Shown piece by piece: positions 51,843 through 54,182 of a stretch of DNA of 54,182 nucleotides. Source of the DNA: JBEBGV01 sp040081265 (GTDB lineage: Bacteria; Acidobacteriota; Vicinamibacteria; Vicinamibacterales; UBA2999); NCBI GenBank assembly GCA_040081265.1, contig JBEBGV010000031.1, positions 1 to 54,182 of the forward strand. The letters are read 5' to 3'. How positions within the stretch are numbered: the stretch's first letter is position 1; every line of letters starts with the position of its first letter. The translations under genes were made by a program, and so were the position numbers. Below the pieces are notes generated by a model. It worked only from the letters and a program-made list of their open reading frames with translations, was not told where the DNA came from and made no database searches.

Positions 51843-53816
51843 CTACAGCCGGATGATGCGCGGCGTGATGAAGATCAGCAGCTCGCGGCTCTCGTCGGTG
51901 ACGCCGTCGCGCTTGAACAGCCAGCCGAGCAGCGGCAGCCGATAGAGGCCTGGCGTCCGCTCCTGCGTCTGCTGTTCGCGACTGACGTAGATGCCGCCGA
52001 TGACCGTCGTCTCGCCGTTGCTGACCAGCACCTGCGTGTTGGCGCGCTGCGTGTCAATCGGCGGGATGTTGTTGATCGACTTGCTGAAGTCGGGCGACGC
52101 GTTCTCGACCGCGATGCGCATGATGACGGTGTCAGACGCCGTAATCTGCGGAGTCACCTTCAGCGTCAACGCCGCGTCCTTGAACGTGACGGTCACGGTG
52201 TTGTTGGCGACGGTCTGAATCGGAATCTGCACGCCCTGCGTGATCTCCGCTTCGACGTTGTTCTGCGTCGACACGCGCGGCGTCGAGAGCAGGCGGCCCT
52301 GGCCGGCGCGTTCCAGCGCCGAAAGGGCGACGTCCAGGTTGAGCGCACCGTTGACCGAGCCGAGGGCCAGGCCAAGCGCGCTGGCGGCACCTTCGACGCC
52401 GAGCTTCACCGCGGTGCTGGTCAGGTCGGCAGGATCACCCGAGCCCTGGGTTGCGCCCTGGCGTCCGCCCACCGACAGGCTGTTGGGGAACTGGAACGGC
52501 AGCGGGTTGCCCGTGGCCGGGGTTGCCCGACCGTTGATGCCCCACTGCACGCCGAGCGTGCGGGCGAAGTCGCGCGTCGTCTGGACGATCCGCGCTTCGA
52601 TTTCCACCTGCGGCTGCGGCGAGTCGAGCGTGCCGATCAGCGCCCCGGCGCGTTCGAGCCGCTCGGGCAGGTCGTTGATGATGATGGTGTTGGTCCGCGC
52701 GTCCACTTCGATGCTGCCGCGCTGCGACAGGACCGTCTTGGTCAGCAGAGCGGTCAGATCGGCCGCGCGCGCGTAGCTCAGCGAGCGGGTCATCACCCGC
52801 AGTTCGCCCGCCAGCGCCTGCTCGTCGGCGAGCTTGCGTCGGGCCGCTTCTTCTTCAGACAGCGTGTTCAGCGGCGCGATCCGCACCACCGTGCCGTCGA
52901 CCACATATCCCAGGCGGTTCGCCCGCAGGATGATGTCGAGCGCCTGATCCCAGGGCACGTCCCGCAGCGCCACGTCGACCGTCCCCTGGATCGTCGGGTC
53001 AATCACGATGTTGAGCCCGCTGATCTCGGCAAATGTGCGGAGTACCGCGCGGAGGTCCGCGCCCTGGAAATCAAGACTGACCGGCATGCCGGAATACCGT
53101 GGCGCGCCCGTCGCACCCGGCGCTTGTCCGGCCGGAGCGGCCTGCAGCGACGGCGGGCCAGCCTGCAACCCGCCCGAGACCACCGAGGCCGGCAGTTGCA
53201 CCGTGCCGGCCTGTGCCGCCTGCGAGACCACCTGCGCGGCACCACTCACCTGGACCGCTCGAACCGGGCCGCTGGTTGCCGTCACGCCAACTGCCGGGGC
53301 GTTGGGCGTGGCCATCGAGAGGTTGACGGGCGGCGGGGTGGCATTCTTCAGCAACTCCGCGATCGGGTCCGCGGCTGCTGCCCGCTTATCGAGCCGGTCC
53401 GTCTCGATGTAGATCATGTTGCGCGAGCTGCGCACACGCGGCCGCGTGGTGTCCGACAGCGTCAGACGGACGCGGGCCACGCTGGCACCGTCGACCGCCC
53501 TGGCGCTCTCGATGCGCACCGACGAGATCGGCGAGCGCGGGTCCACCGCGAAGCGGTCGACCAGTCCAGCCGTCTGCACATCCCGCATCTCGAGGAGGAA
53601 GGTGTGCGGGTCGGGCTGCGAGGCAACGTAGGGGACCGGATCCGACGCCTCAATCGCCACGCTGCCGACCTGGTCGTCGACATGCGAGGTAATTTCAGTC
53701 AGCCGGGCAAGGTCACTGATCTGAGCGCCGCTCGCGAGGAGCGAGGCGCTGATTCCAAGCGCCAGCATGGCGCCCACGGCAAACAGACGAACAAATCGAG
53801 AACGGGGGTGCATCAC
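51843..53816 (-). CDS. pilQ: Type IV pilus secretin PilQ
   Basis: Outer-membrane secretin through which type IV pili emerge. It is 657 residues: signal peptide (about 10-31), AMIN domain (about 35-150) for peptidoglycan contact, an Ala/Gln/Pro-rich linker (about 155-245), an STN/N0 domain (about 248-315), an N1-type secretin_N domain (about 340-410) and the secretin barrel domain (about 470-657). Start GTG 53816 or ATG 53813 overlaps the pilP stop. Two lipoprotein genes follow. The family PilQ rather than GspD rests on the AMIN domain and on pilP. Confidence 0.94.
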   Translation of the reverse strand: MMHPRSRFVRLFAVGAMLALGISASLLASGAQISDLARLTEITSHVDDQVGSVAIEASDPVPYVASQPDPHTFLLEMRDVQTAGLVDRFAVDPRSPISSVRIESARAVDGASVARVRLTLSDTTRPRVRSSRNMIYIETDRLDKRAAAADPIAELLKNATPPPVNLSMATPNAPAVGVTATSGPVRAVQVSGAAQVVSQAAQAGTVQLPASVVSGGLQAGPPSLQAAPAGQAPGATGAPRYSGMPVSLDFQGADLRAVLRTFAEISGLNIVIDPTIQGTVDVALRDVPWDQALDIILRANRLGYVVDGTVVRIAPLNTLSEEEAARRKLADEQALAGELRVMTRSLSYARAADLTALLTKTVLSQRGSIEVDARTNTIIINDLPERLERAGALIGTLDSPQPQVEIEARIVQTTRDFARTLGVQWGINGRATPATGNPLPFQFPNSLSVGGRQGATQGSGDPADLTSTAVKLGVEGAASALGLALGSVNGALNLDVALSALERAGQGRLLSTPRVSTQNNVEAEITQGVQIPIQTVANNTVTVTFKDAALTLKVTPQITASDTVIMRIAVENASPDFSKSINNIPPIDTQRANTQVLVSNGETTVIGGIYVSREQQTQERTPGLYRLPLLGWLFKRDGVTDESRELLIFITPRIIRL

Positions 53817-54182
53817 TTGGCCTCTTCGGTCTGCCGCAGCGTCTTGCGGACTTCACGCTGCGTGTCGAGCGACAGGGGGTCCTTCACGCGCTGGAGAATC
53901 ACGACCGCGTCGGGCGTGATGGTGCGAACGGTGCCGTCCGACAGCTTCTCGCCCGGACGCACGATGTAGGTCTTGGTATCGAGGCCCTGCAGGATCGCCA
54001 CGTAGCCACCGCGGCTGGCAAGCGTGCCCTTGAGGGTCACTTCCGAGGAACCCAGGCCGGCAAGGCCCGGCGCGCGCACGGTCGGCGCCGAGGTCTCCTC
54101 GTCGGTTCCGCGCTGCAGGAGGCTGACAAAGGGATCCCGCCGACCCTGAGGGTCGTAGGTGAATCCGCCAGCCGCGGTGGCT
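53813..54182 (-). CDS. pilP: PilP, pilus assembly lipoprotein (5' end outside the window)
   Basis: The visible 122 codons are the C-terminal part of PilP, which links the inner-membrane PilN/PilO complex to PilQ. The family motif FTYDPQGRRDPF lies at the start of the visible part. The beta-domain (VTLKGTLASRGGYVAIL, then TYIVRPGEKLSDG) follows. The true start and the lipobox are beyond the right edge. The stop overlaps the pilQ GTG by 4 bp. An internal GTG at 54079 is not the start, since the reading frame and motif continue upstream. pilMNO are expected off-window. Confidence 0.9.
   Translation of the reverse strand, partial: ATAAGGFTYDPQGRRDPFVSLLQRGTDEETSAPTVRAPGLAGLGSSEVTLKGTLASRGGYVAILQGLDTKTYIVRPGEKLSDGTVRTITPDAVVILQRVKDPLSLDTQREVRKTLRQTEEAK

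Overview
The window is a high-GC, densely packed chromosomal segment of a diderm (LPS-bearing) bacterium. A Kdo/LPS gene group, an MCE-type lipid transporter and a type IV pilus secretin indicate an outer membrane. The acidobacterial-type VWFA protein and the reaction-centre-type c cytochrome, together with base composition, point to Acidobacteriota, possibly Vicinamibacteria. That placement is inference from gene content, not from a phylogenetic marker search. Most genes are housekeeping. I found no rRNA, tRNA, CRISPR array, prophage or complete insertion sequence.

Layout. 1-278: non-coding left edge with two 26-bp-spaced direct repeats that look like an insertion-sequence end. 279-5356 (minus): uvrB, then an Mla-type ABC transporter (permease, ATPase, MCE substrate-binding protein with five 34-residue repeats) and a small membrane protein. 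5473-6399 (minus): secreted VWFA protein. 6500-7921 (plus): DHH phosphoesterase with an extra N-terminal domain. 7984-9889 (minus): greA and a membrane patatin-like protein that lacks the catalytic serine. 9994-12167 (plus): SpoU methyltransferase and rarA. 12164-34058 (minus): a long co-directional run of sucCD, ndk, DUF2905, dcd, gamma carbonic anhydrase, hisS, aspS, phoH, ybeY, a CorC-type protein, era, mgtE, recO, glyQS, ppdK, corA, mutL and a thioredoxin-fold protein. 34313-34858 (plus): dihaem cytochrome. 34936-35859 (minus): mdh. 36229-37806 (plus): serA. 37818-38339 (minus): lone GspC/PilP-like protein. 38427-43965 (plus): kdsB-pyrG-kdsA-kdsD-lapB, followed by an unknown gene. 44758-50077 (minus): folD-coaE, accB-accC-thiE and an M24 peptidase. 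50169-54182 (minus): pilP (cut by the window edge), pilQ and two lipoproteins.

How the genes work together. The Kdo block makes CMP-Kdo precursors (KdsD, KdsA, KdsB, with CTP from PyrG) next to LapB, which controls LPS output. SucCD, Mdh and PpdK belong to central carbon flow. Era, YbeY, PhoH, RecO and the tRNA synthetases form the familiar ribosome/repair neighbourhood. PilP and PilQ form the outer part of the type IV pilus machine.

No clearly new multi-gene system is visible. The best leads are: (1) the patatin-like protein with a Gly in place of the nucleophile Ser; (2) seven-base tandem arrays that start at or next to gene stop codons; (3) tandem-hairpin intergenic elements; (4) two lipoproteins coupled to pilQ; (5) an isolated GspC-like protein; and (6) a 369-bp mdh-serA intergenic region with 12-bp direct repeats. 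Four of the five convergent gene junctions carry a strong hairpin. The fifth (rarA/thioredoxin) instead shares a CTAG stop-codon palindrome.
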